Part shown: positions 11,987-24,400 of the stretch, piece by piece
How the letters are laid out: each line of letters starts with the position of its first letter
Position numbering within the stretch: the first letter of the stretch is position 1
From: Rosa chinensis
Lineage: Eukaryota > Streptophyta > Magnoliopsida > Rosales > Rosaceae
Length of the DNA stretch: 64,000 bases
Assembly: GCF_002994745.2 (NCBI RefSeq)
Contig: NC_037089.1
Coordinates: 84,530,347 to 84,594,346, forward strand
Direction of reading: 5' to 3'
The notes under the pieces: model-generated
The model's database searches: none
Seen by the model: only the letters and a program-made list of their open reading frames with translations
What the model was told of the DNA's origin: nothing
Program-made: the position numbers and the translations under genes

Positions 11987-13960
11987 CTAGACATTCTCCG
12001 TTTTGTAGGTTTGCAATAAGGGGGCCTTATTTCTAGATGGTGATTCCAGGCTATCAGCTCCAGAGTCTTCACAAGTCTCTTCTTTAGCTTTTCCCCACAG
12101 TACCGTGTAAAACCCAACTGATATAATTGTTGCTCCAAGTAGGCTGCAAAATGAGAAAAAAGATGCAACGAGGACATTGAATCTTAAATCTCAATAATGT
12201 ACAGATTTTAAACCAAAAATGGGATTGGTTAGTTGCTATAGCAAACCTTCCCAGATGAAGTGTATCACCAAGGAACGTTACGCCCATGACAACAGCAATG
12301 GCAATCGACAATGGCTTGAACATTGTCACATACACAGGTCCCTTCAAGCGCAAGGTCCATGTGTGAACGGTATTGTTCAATAATGAGTTTAGTAGTCCCT
12401 AAACATTAGAGAAAAGCCATCTTAAGAAACAATAAGCAGATATATATAGGGGTACTCTAAGAAGTGTAATATAACATCGTTCCAGTGCTCTGTTAGCTTC
12501 TTACTGAGCACAGGATGGATACCAATGCCATATCAGGTCTCAATCTCCAAGCATTTGGATTTTTTTCTGTAATCAAACCAACAACTACAGCTACGATGCT
12601 GACCACAACATTGTAGAAGAAGATCACAGTTAATTCATTTGGGTACTCTTTCATAATTTGTGCCTGTACAAAGATTACTAATTTGGAATTAAAGCTCATG
12701 TTATCCAGCAACTGATGAAAGATACGTGGGTACAAGTAAGTTACCAGAACAATGTACCAAAGTGTCACCAATATATACTCGGCTGTTATCAGAAGGCCTC
12801 CAATGACCCAGTTTGATTTTGAAGGTGTTGAGTTTAGCAAAAGAGATTGGGTTCGGCCAGTGAGGGAAATTCGGGAGCCCTTATATAGAGTCACCACAAA
12901 TGCACCTGCGAGTGAAACTATAGTACCAACAATTTTAGCTTGAGTGCTTCTGGTTTTCAATGCTACAGTTTCCAACCTGAAAGAACAGAAAACAATAGAA
13001 GTTAGTCCTTATTCATCCAAAAAAGAATTGATCCCCTAGACAAGAGGATTTTGATGCTGGTAAATGTTGAGCAAACCAGGCAAAATTATACATGGCAAGT
13101 TGTCATGCCAATCACACATGAAAAGTTTAGTGTTTCGGTTCAAAAATTAGTGTTACCACAAGCTAGAGGCCTAGAAGTACAACAATTATATTTTCCAAGT
13201 TGTGTGCTGAGCATGAAAACAAAGTAGCTAGGGAAAGTACAACTAACATATATTGGATTCCTTCCCTTGTTATCATAATTCAGAAGTAACTGTCTATGGC
13301 CCTCAACTTTTCTCAGAAAGCAAACAGTGATAATTAGGCCATTGGATTTTTATCACTTGGTAAATTAGACAGGGTTGAAAGATGGAAAGAGCCTGAAAAT
13401 GATGGCAAGAATGAAAGTGAAAGCTGGCAGAAGGTTGCTGATAGCAGAATATAGCATTGGAGAGCTGTAATTGATTCCTGCATACCCCATTATCTGAGAT
13501 GAGCTCCTGTTCATCGTCATCATCAAGAACACATATTTAATCGTTATATATAATTTTTTTTTATTATGGGTTGGTTTTGATGAGGATCTTGTGCCCAATT
13601 AGCCCAAGAAGAAGAATTTTTCTCAAAATGGAAAAGTTGAGGGGAGGAAGCCTCCTTGATCTGCAAAGCAGATTAGAGATGCATGTTAACAAAGTTGAAG
13701 CCTTTGAGTTTGAAATTGTTAAATGAATTGAAAGACTAAGATATAGACCTGTGGGAGATGAAAGGAGCTGGAACAAGAGCAAGAGCAGCTATGGAGTAAA
13801 TGTAGGCAACTATGGAGTAAATGTAGGCAATAAAGATATGGTAGCTCATTCCTGTCATTTTTGCAGCTTTGAACAGTGTGTTCAAGCCCACGTCCATGGA
13901 CTCCATAGTCACCATTGCTGTAAATGGCAGGACATCTCTGTAACAAGACCTTCCTGCCAT
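11987..13960 (-). CDS. WAT1-related (EamA/MtN21-like) transporter A, with two GC splice donors
   Basis: Multi-pass membrane transporter of the plant drug/metabolite (UMAMIT, WAT1-like) family. WAT1 itself is a vacuolar auxin exporter, but substrates of this subgroup are not known from sequence. Exons on the minus strand: 13960-13749, 13660-13595, 13506-13393, 12976-12745, 12663-12505, 12398-12247 and 12143-11987, giving 363 residues. Recognisable pieces are [12 protein letters not shown] (TM1), [23 protein letters not shown] (first EamA repeat), [20 protein letters not shown] and FLGDTLHLG (second EamA repeat), with the C-terminus ending KTENV. Introns 2 and 3 begin GC rather than GT, where paralog B has GT at both. 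The frame stays open only if these GC donors work. A 21-bp tandem duplication adds seven residues within the second hydrophobic segment. It could be functional with GC-AG introns, or a young pseudogene. Confidence 0.82.
13789..13830 (-). repeat. 21-bp perfect tandem duplication inside WAT1-A exon 1
   Basis: Units 13789-13809 and 13810-13830 are identical and in frame, duplicating AYIYSIV. Paralog B has a single VYSYSI at this position. Confidence 0.9.
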
Positions 13961-14950
13961 TTCGATCTCTCTTTCTATCTTCCTCTCCTTTCTCTCTCAC
14001 ACTCTCAAAGACAACACTAGTCACTCACAGAGAGAACAATGGGAAAGTTAAAAGAGGTTTTTGAGATCAGAAAGAAGCATTGTAATGGCTTAGGTAACTG
14101 TCGATGGCTAGGTAGGGGATAGCTTGACAAAGAAGGGAAGTGTAATGTGGTAAGATGATTGGACAATTGGGTTTTGTCGGCTTCAAATCTTCTCTCCCCA
14201 GCTTCCCTGTCTGCTTCTCTGTCTTTCATCCACTTTTTGACACATGTCCCTTGCTTAACACTCATCGATCAGAAAAATAAAAAATAAAACCATAAAGATA
14301 AAACTAAGCAAAATGTACATCTCACGTCTCTATTCTGGAGGGTGGGAGTCTCCGTCAGTTTCATCCTTCGTCATCAATGAAAGACTAAGAAGACGATTCT
14401 TGTTAGGGACTATGAGATCGCAAACTCCAGCGATTACAATACGATGAACATTTAGAATGAACCCAGGAGAAGTTTGCAAGGAATGGAACGACAATGAGCA
14501 TAAAAATAATGGTTCAATACGTTTGCAAAATCCCATAAAAATCATACAATCTCAAAGTGTTTATCATGAATATCAAAGATACACAACTGTTTTTCTCAGC
14601 AAATAATGTATTTCAATCTACTATGGACATCTTATGTACAGAGTGTAGGGCATGCAGGTAGTTTCCAAGATGCATGCTGGTATTTAGTCTTGTATAGGAT
14701 ACCCTTCACCAAGGATACCGTTTCAAAATCCTCGAGTTAAAAGTGGTTGGATAAATGAGGCTTTAACTTCTGCACCTGAGACAATACTGCTTTTACAGTG
14801 TATTGGTTGAATCTTGAGAGGCATGCATTTTGATCGCTTGAGCCATTGCAATGATGTTCTTATCCGACCAAAAACAATCATATTCAACATTTCTAGTGAA
14901 CAAATAGGTGTTGATCACCTTGTATATACATACTGCTACAAATGTTTGGT
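13961..14950. other. Spacer between WAT1-A and WAT1-B
   Basis: The first ~280 bp are the 5' flank of WAT1-A and match the 5' flank of WAT1-B near 16912-17170, including shared GGGGATAGCTTGACAA and GATTGGACAATTGGGTTTTG. About 14515-14640 matches the 3' flank of WAT1-A. No separate gene was seen. Confidence 0.6.
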
Positions 14951-16911
14951 CTAGACATTCTCGGTTTTATAGGTTTGCAATAAAGGGGCCTTGTTGCTAG
15001 ATGGTGACTCCAGGCTATTAGCTCCGGAGTCTTCACCGTCTTCTTTAGCTTTTCCCCATAGTACCGTATAAAACCCAATCGATATTATCGATGCTCCAAG
15101 TAGGCTGCAAAATGCAGAAAAGAAACCCAACGAGCACATTAAATCTTTAATCTAGAATGTACAGATTTTAAACAGAGATTTTGGGAGTGGTTAGTTTCGA
15201 TATCAAACCTTCCCAGGCAAAGTGTATCACCAAGGAACGTAACGCCCATGACAACAGCAATGGCAATTGACAATGGCTTGAACATTGTCACATACACAGG
15301 CCCCTTCACGCGCAAGGTCCATGTGTGAACAGAATTGTTCAATAATGAGCTTAGTAATCCCTAGACATTAGAGAAAAGCCATCTTAAGACACAGTAAGTA
15401 GGTATAGTCTATGTATAACATCGTAACAGCCGGTGCTCTGTTAGTTTCTTACTGAGCACAGGATGGAGACCAATGCCATATCTGGTCTCAACCTCCAAGC
15501 ATTTGGATTTTTTTCTGTAATCAAACCAACAACTGCAGCTACGATGCTGACAATAACATTGTAGAAGAAGATCACAGTCAATTCATTTGGATACTCTTTC
15601 ATAATTCGTGCCTGTAGAAAAATCACCACTTTGGAATTAAAGCTCACATTATCCGGCAATAGGTGAAAGATACCAGTGTCAGTTTTGAGTACAAGTAATT
15701 TACCTGAACAATGTACCAAAGTGTCACCAATATATACTCAGCTGTTATTAGAAGGCCTCCAATGATCCAGTCTGAGTTTGAAGCTGTTGAGTTTAGCATC
15801 AGAGATTGTGTCTGACTAGTGAGGGAAATTCGGGGGCCCTTATAGAAAGTCACCACAAATGCACCTGCAAGTGAAACTATAGTACCCAAGATTTTAGCTT
15901 GACTGCTTCTACTTTTCAAAGCTACACTTTCCATCCTGAAAGAAGAGAAAATGGAAATTACTCCTAAATTCATCCAAAAAAGAATTGATCCCCTAGACAA
16001 ATGGATTTTACTCGGGTAAAAATTGTACACGAGACATTAGCACGTCAACCATAACGAAAAATTTAGTGTCTCGTGGTCAAAAATTAGTGTTACCACAAGC
16101 TAGAGGCCTAGAAGTACAACAATTATTTCTCAAGTTGAGCCCTGCCTCCTCTTCAGTCTTCAGCATGGAAAAAAAGTAGGGAAAGTACAAGAACTAACAA
16201 TTATTGGATTCCTTCCCCTGTTGTCACAATTCAGAAGTAACCGTCTGGCCCCTCAACTTTTTAAAGAAAGCAAACTGTGATAATTAGGCCCATTGGATTT
16301 TTATCACTTGGAGGGCATAATGGTAAATTAGACTGGGTTGAAAGATGGAAAGACCTGAAAATAATGGCAAGAATGAAAGTGAAAGCTGGCACAAGGTTGC
16401 TGATAGCAGAAGCAAGCGTTGGAGAGCTGTAACTGATTCCTGTAAACCCCATTATCTGAGATGAACTCCTAATCATCATCAAGAACACCTATTTAATTAG
16501 TACCAAGACCACAAATAATTCTACAAATTTGACATATGAGTTGGTTTTGATGATGAGAATCTTGTACCCAATTAGCCCAAGAAGAAGAATTTTGCTCATG
16601 ATGGAAAAGTTGAGAGGAGGAAGCCTCCTTGATCTGCAAAGCAAAATAGAGATGCATGTTAACAAAGTTGGAAGCCTTTGGGTTTGAAATTGTTAAATGA
16701 AAGACAACGATACAGACCTGTGGGAAATGAAGGGAGCTGGAAGAAGAGCAAGAGCAGCTATGGAATAAGAGTAGACAATAAAGACATGGTAGCTCATCCC
16801 TCTCATGGTTGCAGCTTTGAACAGTGTGTTCAATCCCACGTTGGTGGACTCCATAGCCACCATGGCTGTAAACGGAAGCACATCTCTGTAACAAGACCTT
16901 CCTGCTGCCAT
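14951..16911 (-). CDS. WAT1-related (EamA/MtN21-like) transporter B
   Basis: Closest paralog of A. Exons: 16911-16718, 16633-16568, 16468-16355, 15935-15704, 15611-15453, 15360-15209 and 15104-14951, giving 356 residues with all introns GT-AG. The N-terminus starts [14 protein letters not shown]. The two EamA halves are marked by [20 protein letters not shown] and by [18 protein letters not shown] plus GVTFLGD. The C-terminal tail is cytosolic-type and ends KTENV, as in A. Nothing is broken, so this is the best candidate for the functional member of the A/B pair. Exon phases match those of C, D and E. The 5' UTR probably includes a GA repeat on the coding strand. Confidence 0.92.
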
Positions 16912-16944
16912 CTCTCTCTCTCTCTCTTTCTATCCGCCTCTCTC

Positions 16945-16977
<33 letters not shown>

Positions 16978-16978
16978 A
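16912..16978. repeat. (CT)n-rich tract upstream of WAT1-B
   Basis: CT-rich microsatellite, read as GA-rich on the gene strand, immediately upstream of the WAT1-B ATG. Similar tracts lie before WAT1-C and WAT1-D. Confidence 0.85.
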
Positions 16979-18599
16979 CTCAAAGACAACACCAGTCACT
17001 CAGAGACAGAGAATAATGGGAAAGTTAAATGGGGTTTCTGAGATAACAAAGCAGCATTATAATTTATAATGGCTTAGGGGTGAATGTAGCTAGCTAGGTG
17101 GTGAGGGGATAGCTTGACAACGATGGGAGAATGAGGAGTGTAATGTGGTCTTACGATTGGACAATTGGGTTTTGTCTTTCTTCTTTTTACAAGATTTAAA
17201 GATATGCAACAAAAAGTATGTGTATGCGGCTCTTTGATTAGGGGGTAGTTTGGTACAAGCAATTTATGAGTTTTCATGATTATGTGTTATTAATGGAGTC
17301 CTACGTCATTCATTAGTTTTGAATAGCGATCATAATTACACAGTTAAATTAGACTATTGGATTTTGATTTTACTTTGTACTCAGTAAATTTTTTTATATT
17401 TTTAAGCGAATATGCGTATGTAAATTTAAGGTTATATGTAGGAGACTTATATTTAGATATCACTCATCTCTTTATAATGTTACCAATGATAGATAAAATT
17501 ATTGTTTTTTACTAAAAAAAAAAAAAAAAAACAGTCCTGCATCTTAGTATCATAATATCATATTAGTAGGTGTGAAAAGGATCTTTGATATAATAATTTA
17601 GGGATGTCAATCTCAATTATAGGGGATACACGCAAGTTGAACTTCAAATCCTTCAATAATGCGTTGTGTGTCCCTTCTTACTTGCGTTTGTATGGTCCGT
17701 TCAAGACCCAATAGTACACTGCTTACCTGATTCTAGTGGAAGACACATTTAAATAATTAATGTGATCATCTCAATTAAATAATTAATGAAAGTGGAAGAC
17801 ACATTTGTCGTCGGTGTTTATTTTATTTTATAATTTTTATGGGAGGTTTTTCCGATGATTTTTATCCGTCGTCAATTGTTTATTTTATGAGTGGTTTTAC
17901 CAGCGATTCGTCGGGCAAAGATTAGTGTTTATGAAGACTTTTGTGGTGACAATTATGTAAGCCTTTTTTTTTCTTCCTTATGAAAACCTGCTACCGATGA
18001 TTTTTTTTCCTTGAAAACAGTATATCCCATTTGAGACTTTTGAAAATATGGTTACATTTAGGCATCCGTTTTTTTTTTCTTCATCGAGATTATTGTCAAA
18101 GGTAATCAAGGCTCAGAGACAAATTCGTGTTTTAGGGGTCATGTCAGAACGCTTCATTCCACCTTACCACCAAAAATAAATTGAGATTTAACTTCAATCA
18201 AGTTTTGTAGGACTCAAACCTAGGTGTAAGTTACCTCTCCTGAATGCTCTTACAAACTCGACTACCTATAAAAATGTATTTATTTATTTATTTTTATCGT
18301 GATCACACATAGCTCAAAGACTTTCTAGGCCCTAGGCATCAAACATTTGTTTTGGGGCTCCGGGCTCAAACTTTAGTTTCCACATTTTTATATATGTATG
18401 ACTTTTTAATGGTTTCCAAACTTCGTACTCTGAACTTCAGATAAAAAAAAAAATAGTGTTAAAATATTCATGATATTGGGTCTCACAAGGTCGTAAATCA
18501 TAACAACTTCCTTATAAGTTATAACTCATACAACAAAATCTCAATAAAAAAAAATTGCAGATTTCCTTATAAAGGGTGTGTTATACTATCCATTTGACA
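16979..18599. other. Intergenic DNA with a possible SINE fragment
   Basis: No gene was seen. On the minus strand about 18165-18265 has a tRNA-like arrangement: a stretch resembling an A box, then GGTTTGAGTCC resembling a B box. I could not find a poly-A tail or target duplication, so the SINE call is weak. About 17810-17960 is a T/G-rich tract of the kind found in degenerate CACTA-type elements. Confidence 0.35.
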
Positions 18600-19892
18600 T
18601 AGATCTAGAAGAGAATATCACAAATGATCACTCAAGTATTAGTGTATTACTCATTCGACATTTTGATAACTAACTTTTTAAATATATCATTTTGATCACT
18701 CAACTATAACTTTGTCAATCACTTTAGTTGATTTACTAAATCATCTGTCAAAATCTCAGTTAGATAGAAGATATTTTTGCAAATATGCATTTTTAGAGGG
18801 TAATTTAGTCAAAATCTCACTTTGAGAAGTGACTAATCAATCCAGTTCAGATTTCTCAGTTTTTCACACTGGTTGGATGAAAATATCTTTAATGTTGTGG
18901 CTAAAAAGATTTTTTTTTAACAAAAAAATAACAGAGTGATTAAAGTGAATAACATAGTTAAAGTTAAGTGATCAAAGTAATATATTTAAAAAGTGAATAA
19001 TCAAAGTATCGAACATGTGAGGAGGTATGCTAATATGTTGAGATTAGAAGGAAAAAAACCCTAGGAGAGATTTTCTCTCTCACCCTGGCTCTCTACGGCG
19101 CCCTCGCCTCTTCTTCTCCTAGTTTTCTTTTCTACATCTCTCACCCTCAACCCTCACTCAACCACATGGCCTCCATTAATGCTATCACCGCTAGCTGTGC
19201 TGCCTCCCTTGCACTTGCAGAGGGAGGTAGGGCTCCTGATCTGGGGAGAATTGGTGGTGGCCCTGTTTGTCTGTCTTCCAAATCTTTTCTGATTGGGAAG
19301 CCTCTGACCTACTGACCGGTCAACCCTGAGGCCTTCGAGGCTCACTTTCTTCATGACTGGATGGATGTCACTTTGGGGATGTTGAAGAAGAAGTCGGCCA
19401 AGCTACTTGGGAGTAGGAACAAGAATCATTGCCCTGGCAAGAAGCTGAATGTCGCTACTTTGTGACGCTCTTACCCTGCAGTTACTGGTACTGATCCCAG
19501 CCCTAGAGACAAGGGCAAGGGAAAGCTTTAGGCTTTTCCAGGTTTTCCTTGCCTAATACTAGAAGTTGAGTCTTCTACTACTTTCATCTTAGTTTCTCTA
19601 ATTGTACACCAATTGAGGTTTCTAGGCGGTTAGGTTACTAATTCATGGGAAGTTGGTAGGGAAGATTTTATTTCTTGTTGTTAGGCCCAACAAGTGAGCG
19701 AAAGTGTTAGCAGTGAAGGTCACATGTCCTTTGCTTGATTGCTTATACCATTTATGACTCTAGTGTAAGACAACATTTGATGTACGTGCCTTCTGACTAT
19801 GGATAAATGAATGAAATTATCTATTTTCCTAAAAAAAGTATCCAACATGTAAAAGTTGAGTGGTCATTTATGATATCTACTATAGATCTAGC
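18600..19892. mobile_element. MULE-type MITE with long terminal inverted repeats, split by a LINE
   Basis: The left ~130 bp from 18600 are the imperfect reverse complement of the right ~130 bp ending at 19892. Both ends begin TAGATCTA and continue through AAATGA-CACTCAA, AACTTTTTAAATATAT and GTCAATCACTTTA-type blocks. Without the nested LINE the element is about 460 bp and has no ORF. Long inverted repeats without coding capacity fit a non-autonomous Mutator-like MITE. I could not define a 9-bp target duplication, so the outer edges may be off by a few bases. Confidence 0.7.
19019..19834 (+). mobile_element. Internally deleted LINE with 16-bp target-site duplication
   Basis: The insertion is flanked by AAAGTATC-AACATGT, with one mismatch (19003-19018 and 19835-19850), and ends in an A run. 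The 5' part encodes a fragment resembling the DUF4283 domain of plant LINE ORF1: IGKPLTY, a stop, then PVNPEAFEAHFLHDWM (about 19290-19360). It is followed by a basic stretch like the ORF1 C-terminus and a 3' UTR ending GAATGAAATTATC. No reverse transcriptase is present. An internally deleted LINE RNA moved by an autonomous relative is the simplest reading. Confidence 0.75.
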
Positions 19893-20825
19893 TAAATTCA
19901 AGTCCCTCCAAAAACACATTTTCGTTTGAAACTCCTCAACTGCAAAGCCTGTTGGTAGGCTTTGATTTGCTAGATATAAATAGTGCTAACACAACAATAT
20001 GTTGGGGCAGATTTCGTTCTCTCTCTTTCGATGTCATTAGGCAGACATCAATATATCTTATCTTAACGAGGAGATATGATGGCAATGGGCCAATGGTATT
20101 ATCTTTCTCTCTACAATTATGGTTTCCAATTAGTTGGTACTCGTATGGAGATTGCTGTGCTGGTAACTTCTAATTACATCAACCTCTTTCATACCTCTTG
20201 GGATCCGTGTTCTAGAGATGGCATGTTGTTCCGGCTGCTTTCCTCTTTTGCTGCTATATTATTGGCTGGAGAAGATTAGTTGCTCTTGGGTTTTTCTTTT
20301 TGGGAGGCCGTAGTAGTTTTCAATTCAGTTTCTTAAGATTAAAACTGTTGTCATTCAAAACTTGTGGCATTGTATTCTTTTCTATTGGGATATGTTTTGG
20401 TTTTGGTTCATTTTTTTTAATAATATAAAACGAAGGACGGGTGGAGAGTTCCCGGGTGTAGCGGTCCTTTCCTCTTACGAGAAGGGTAGGGACTTCACGC
20501 AATGATCACTAATAATTAAGAGGTTAATATAGCCTAATCCTCTATTTAAAAAAAAAGTGAAGGATTTGGTCACTTCAATGCCGAATTTGATGGACGAGTG
20601 GTCAAGACCGCATTTTATGTCGAAAACAAGTTGAAAGGTTTCTGAAGTTACTCAAGATATTGTCATCAGCTAAACTAGTTTTTGTTGTTTTCGTTGTCAA
20701 GAAGGCAACTGTTTTTGCTTCTTCTTTTTATTTTTATTATTATTATTTTTCTATTGAAAATATCTTTGGTTGATATTTTGTATCATGGATTAGAAGCGTT
20801 TGTGGTATTTTGATTTTATTGAATA
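19893..20825. other. Intergenic DNA, no supported gene
   Basis: Short ORFs only. No terminal repeats or recognisable protein fragments were found. Confidence 0.45.
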
Positions 20826-21053
20826 TGTTGTAGAGAATTGGATAATTGTATTGTATTCATCTCACCATGAGGTTTATATAGGGTTACATCATGTATACAA
20901 AAGGCAATACATAATAGCTATACTAATCAATCGCACATTACAAGTATGTCAATCGCATACATTACGAGTCTGTCAATCGCATACATTACTAGTCTGTCAA
21001 TCGCATACATTAAGCAATACCTATTGCATGAATAGTCATTATCATTTACAACA
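20826..21053 (-). repeat. 3' LTR of copia A1 (228 bp)
   Basis: Contains three units of a 24-bp minisatellite (20943-21014; core GTCAATCGCATACATTA). The partner LTR has two. Confidence 0.93.
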
Positions 21054-21476
21054 CTCCCCCTTGGATATTCCATGTCAATAGTGTTGCCTCTGCTATGCGC
21101 TTCTAAGTTGCTTCGTCAAAAACCTTGCCAAGTAATAAAAACCATGTGGGAAAAAAACAACCTTGGTCGAAAGAGAAAAAGAGCACAACGCACGTGAATG
21201 TGGAGTACTCGACATCCTTCCACACTCTCCCTTGTGCCGCTCAAACTTGGTAATGACGTTTTGATCGTTGCCTCACTAAAAACCTTGTCAGGTAACAAAA
21301 ACCCTGTGGGACAAAAATAACCCTGGTCGAAGGGCAAAAAGAGCACAACACGTCCTTCACTCTTCGAGATCAAACATGTAGACATTATACCTCCCCTTGA
21401 TGTCAAGGTCTCCCCCTGATTTCTACAATTATGGTAGTTCGGATAACTTTCTTAATCTGATGCTCTTCACATATTT

Positions 21477-24400
21477 TTAGAAGATGGATTTAGGTAACGA
21501 CTTGGTAAACAAGTCCGCTACATTATCCTCTGAACGGATTTGATTCACTTCAATATTTAGAAGTGTTTGTTGTTGCTGATTGTAAAAGCACTTAGGCGAT
21601 GTATGCTTGGTGTTGTCACCATTGATGAAACCTAACTTCATTTGCTCAATACAAGCTGCATTATCTTCATAAATGCATGTAGGTTCATCTGTGGTAGACT
21701 TCAAACCACAAGTTCCTCGAATGTGTCTAACTACAGACCTTAGCCATATGCATTCTCGCACAACTTCATGTAGAGCGATAATCTCTGCATGATTTGAGGA
21801 AGTAGCAACAAGGGTCTGCTTTGTAGACCTCCAAGATATCGCAGTGCTTCTCATGGTAAAGACACAACCCGTTTGGGAGCGACCTTTGTGAGGGTCAGAG
21901 AGATACTCTGCATCAGCAAAACCCATCAAGACATCGTTGTCATTTTGATGGAAGGGAGGAGGAGCACAGAAGGTGGAGTTTTGCCTTGTGGAGTCCGATC
22001 CCACACTTCCGTTATTTATTTTCTCTCTGTAGGGATAGAACAAGCCCATATCAATCGTACCTCTCAAGTATCGAAAGATTGTCTTTATGCCAATCCAATG
22101 GAGGCGTGTTGGCGCAGAACTGTGTCGAGCTAACAAGTTCACTATGAATGAGATGTCCGGTTTTGTGCATTGAGCTAAGTACAATAATGCGCCTATTGCA
22201 CTTAGATAGGGCACTTCAGCCTCTAATAAGTCTTCGTCCTCATCCCTTGGACGAAACAGATCTTTTTCAGGCTCAAGACTACGACCAATCATGGGAGTAC
22301 TCACAGGCTTTGCTTTACCTTCATTAAAACACCTTAGTAATTTTTGAGTATATGCTAACTGATGGATCATAATCCCATCACTACGGTGCTCGAGTTCAAG
22401 TCCGAGGCAAAACCGTGTTTTCCCAAGATTTTTCATCTCAAATTCGGATTTCAAGTACTTAGCAGTTTCCTTTAACTCATCTAGAGTTCCAATTAGGTTC
22501 ATGTCATCGACATAAACTGCTACAATTGCAAATTCGGAACTTGTCCTCTTTATAAACACGCATGGGCATATTTCATTGTTGACATATCCCTTCCTAATCA
22601 AGTAGTCACTTAGACGGTTATATCACATCCGTCCGTATTGTTTCAATCCATATAGTGAGCGTCTCAATCTTATTGAAAACGCGCTCCGTGGTTTAGAGCC
22701 ATTTGACTTGGGTAATTGAAGTCCATCTGGAACCTTCATATATGTCTCTGAATCTATATCCCCATAGAGATATGCTGTAACCACATTCATAAGCTGCATG
22801 TCAAGTTTTTCAGAAACTACCAAACTGACAACGTAGCGGAACGTTATAACGTCAATTACTGGAGAATATGTCTCCTCGTAGTCGATTCCAGGGCGTTGTG
22901 AGAAACCTTGCGCCACAAGGCGGGCTTTGTATCTAACAACCTTATTTTTCTCATTATGCTTTCTAACAAAGACCCATTTATGGCAAACATGCTTTATACT
23001 TGGGGGTGTCAGCATTATAAGCCCAAATACCTGTCTTTTTGTTAGTGAATCCAATTCAACCTGGATCGCATCTTTCCATTTTGGCCAGTTTGCTCTTCGT
23101 TGACATTCCTCAACAAAGCGAGGTTCGATATCATCGTGTTCTATAATTCCTTGAGCAATAGAATATGCAAACACATCATCAAGGATAATAGAATCTCGAT
23201 TCAATGTCTCATGTACACTAGTGTAATTCATGGAGATTTCCCTATTCTCTGGAATTGGTTCTAACATTGTACTTGGGGGTGTCAGCGTTATAAGCCCAAA
23301 TAACTGTCTCTTTGTTAGTGAATCCAATTCAACCTGAATCTCATCTTTCCATTTTGGCCAGTTTGCTCTTCGTTGACATTCCTCAACGGAGCGAGGTTCG
23401 ATATCATCGTGTTCTATAATTCCTTGAGCAATATAATATGCAAACACATCATCAAGGATAATAGAATCTCAATTCAAAGTCTCATGTACACTAGTGTAAG
23501 TCATGGAGATCTCCCTATTCTATCGAATTGGTTCTAACATTGGACGTCCCCCAATGATGTTTCTTGGACATAACCATAATCTGGAATATCTTCATGAGAC
23601 GGGTTATTTATGTCAATGAAAAATGGATCTTTCTGTGCCAAACTCGCTTTCTTTCTCGGCCGAGAATCCATCGAACCTTTGGGCTTCCCATGTTTCCTTG
23701 GTGGGAGCCCGGCTTAGGCCACATTGCCATCACTATTAGTGGTGGAGGCGCCATGCTCAATGCCCCTAGGGGTGGCGCCATGTCCATGATTTTTAGGGAC
23801 ATCAATCCTTGCAGGCACGTTTGCAGCAGGTATATGTGATCTTGTCACTTTAGCGATATCAGAAAACGCATCAGGCATAGAGTATGCTAAGTTCTGAAGA
23901 TTGAGAATTCTCCGCACTTCAATTTCGAACTGTGCGGTTTGGTGATCAAGATGAGACGAAGTGGGAACAGACCACGACAATTCCTGTCGTTCATGTTGAA
24001 CATTATTGTTCCTATCTCCCCCTAACGACGGGAAGACTGTCTCATCAAAGTGACAATCCGCAAATCTAGCGGTAAATAGATCGCCTGTCAAGGGTTCTAA
24101 GTAGCGGATAATGTTTGGAGAGTCATATCCAACATAAATGCCTAATCGTCTTTGAGGACCCATTTTGGTGCGCTGTGGATGCGCAATTGGCACATAAACT
24201 GTACACCCAAATATGCGTAAGTGTGAGACATCAGGCTCATATCCAGTAACCATCTGGGACGCAGAAAAGGGTTGAGTAGCAGTAGGCCTCAGACGAATTA
24301 GCACAGCTTCAAGCAATATTGCATAGCTCCAAGCAGAAACAGGGAGATTGGTGCGCATAACCAATGCTCTAGCGACCATTTGAAGTCTTTTAATGGCAGC

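Noticed and set aside
14330..14545. ORF between WAT1-A and WAT1-B
   Set aside because: Part of it lies in DNA homologous to the non-coding 3' flank of WAT1-A.
20943..21014. 24-bp direct repeats as a CRISPR array
   Set aside because: They are adjacent tandem units without spacers inside an LTR.
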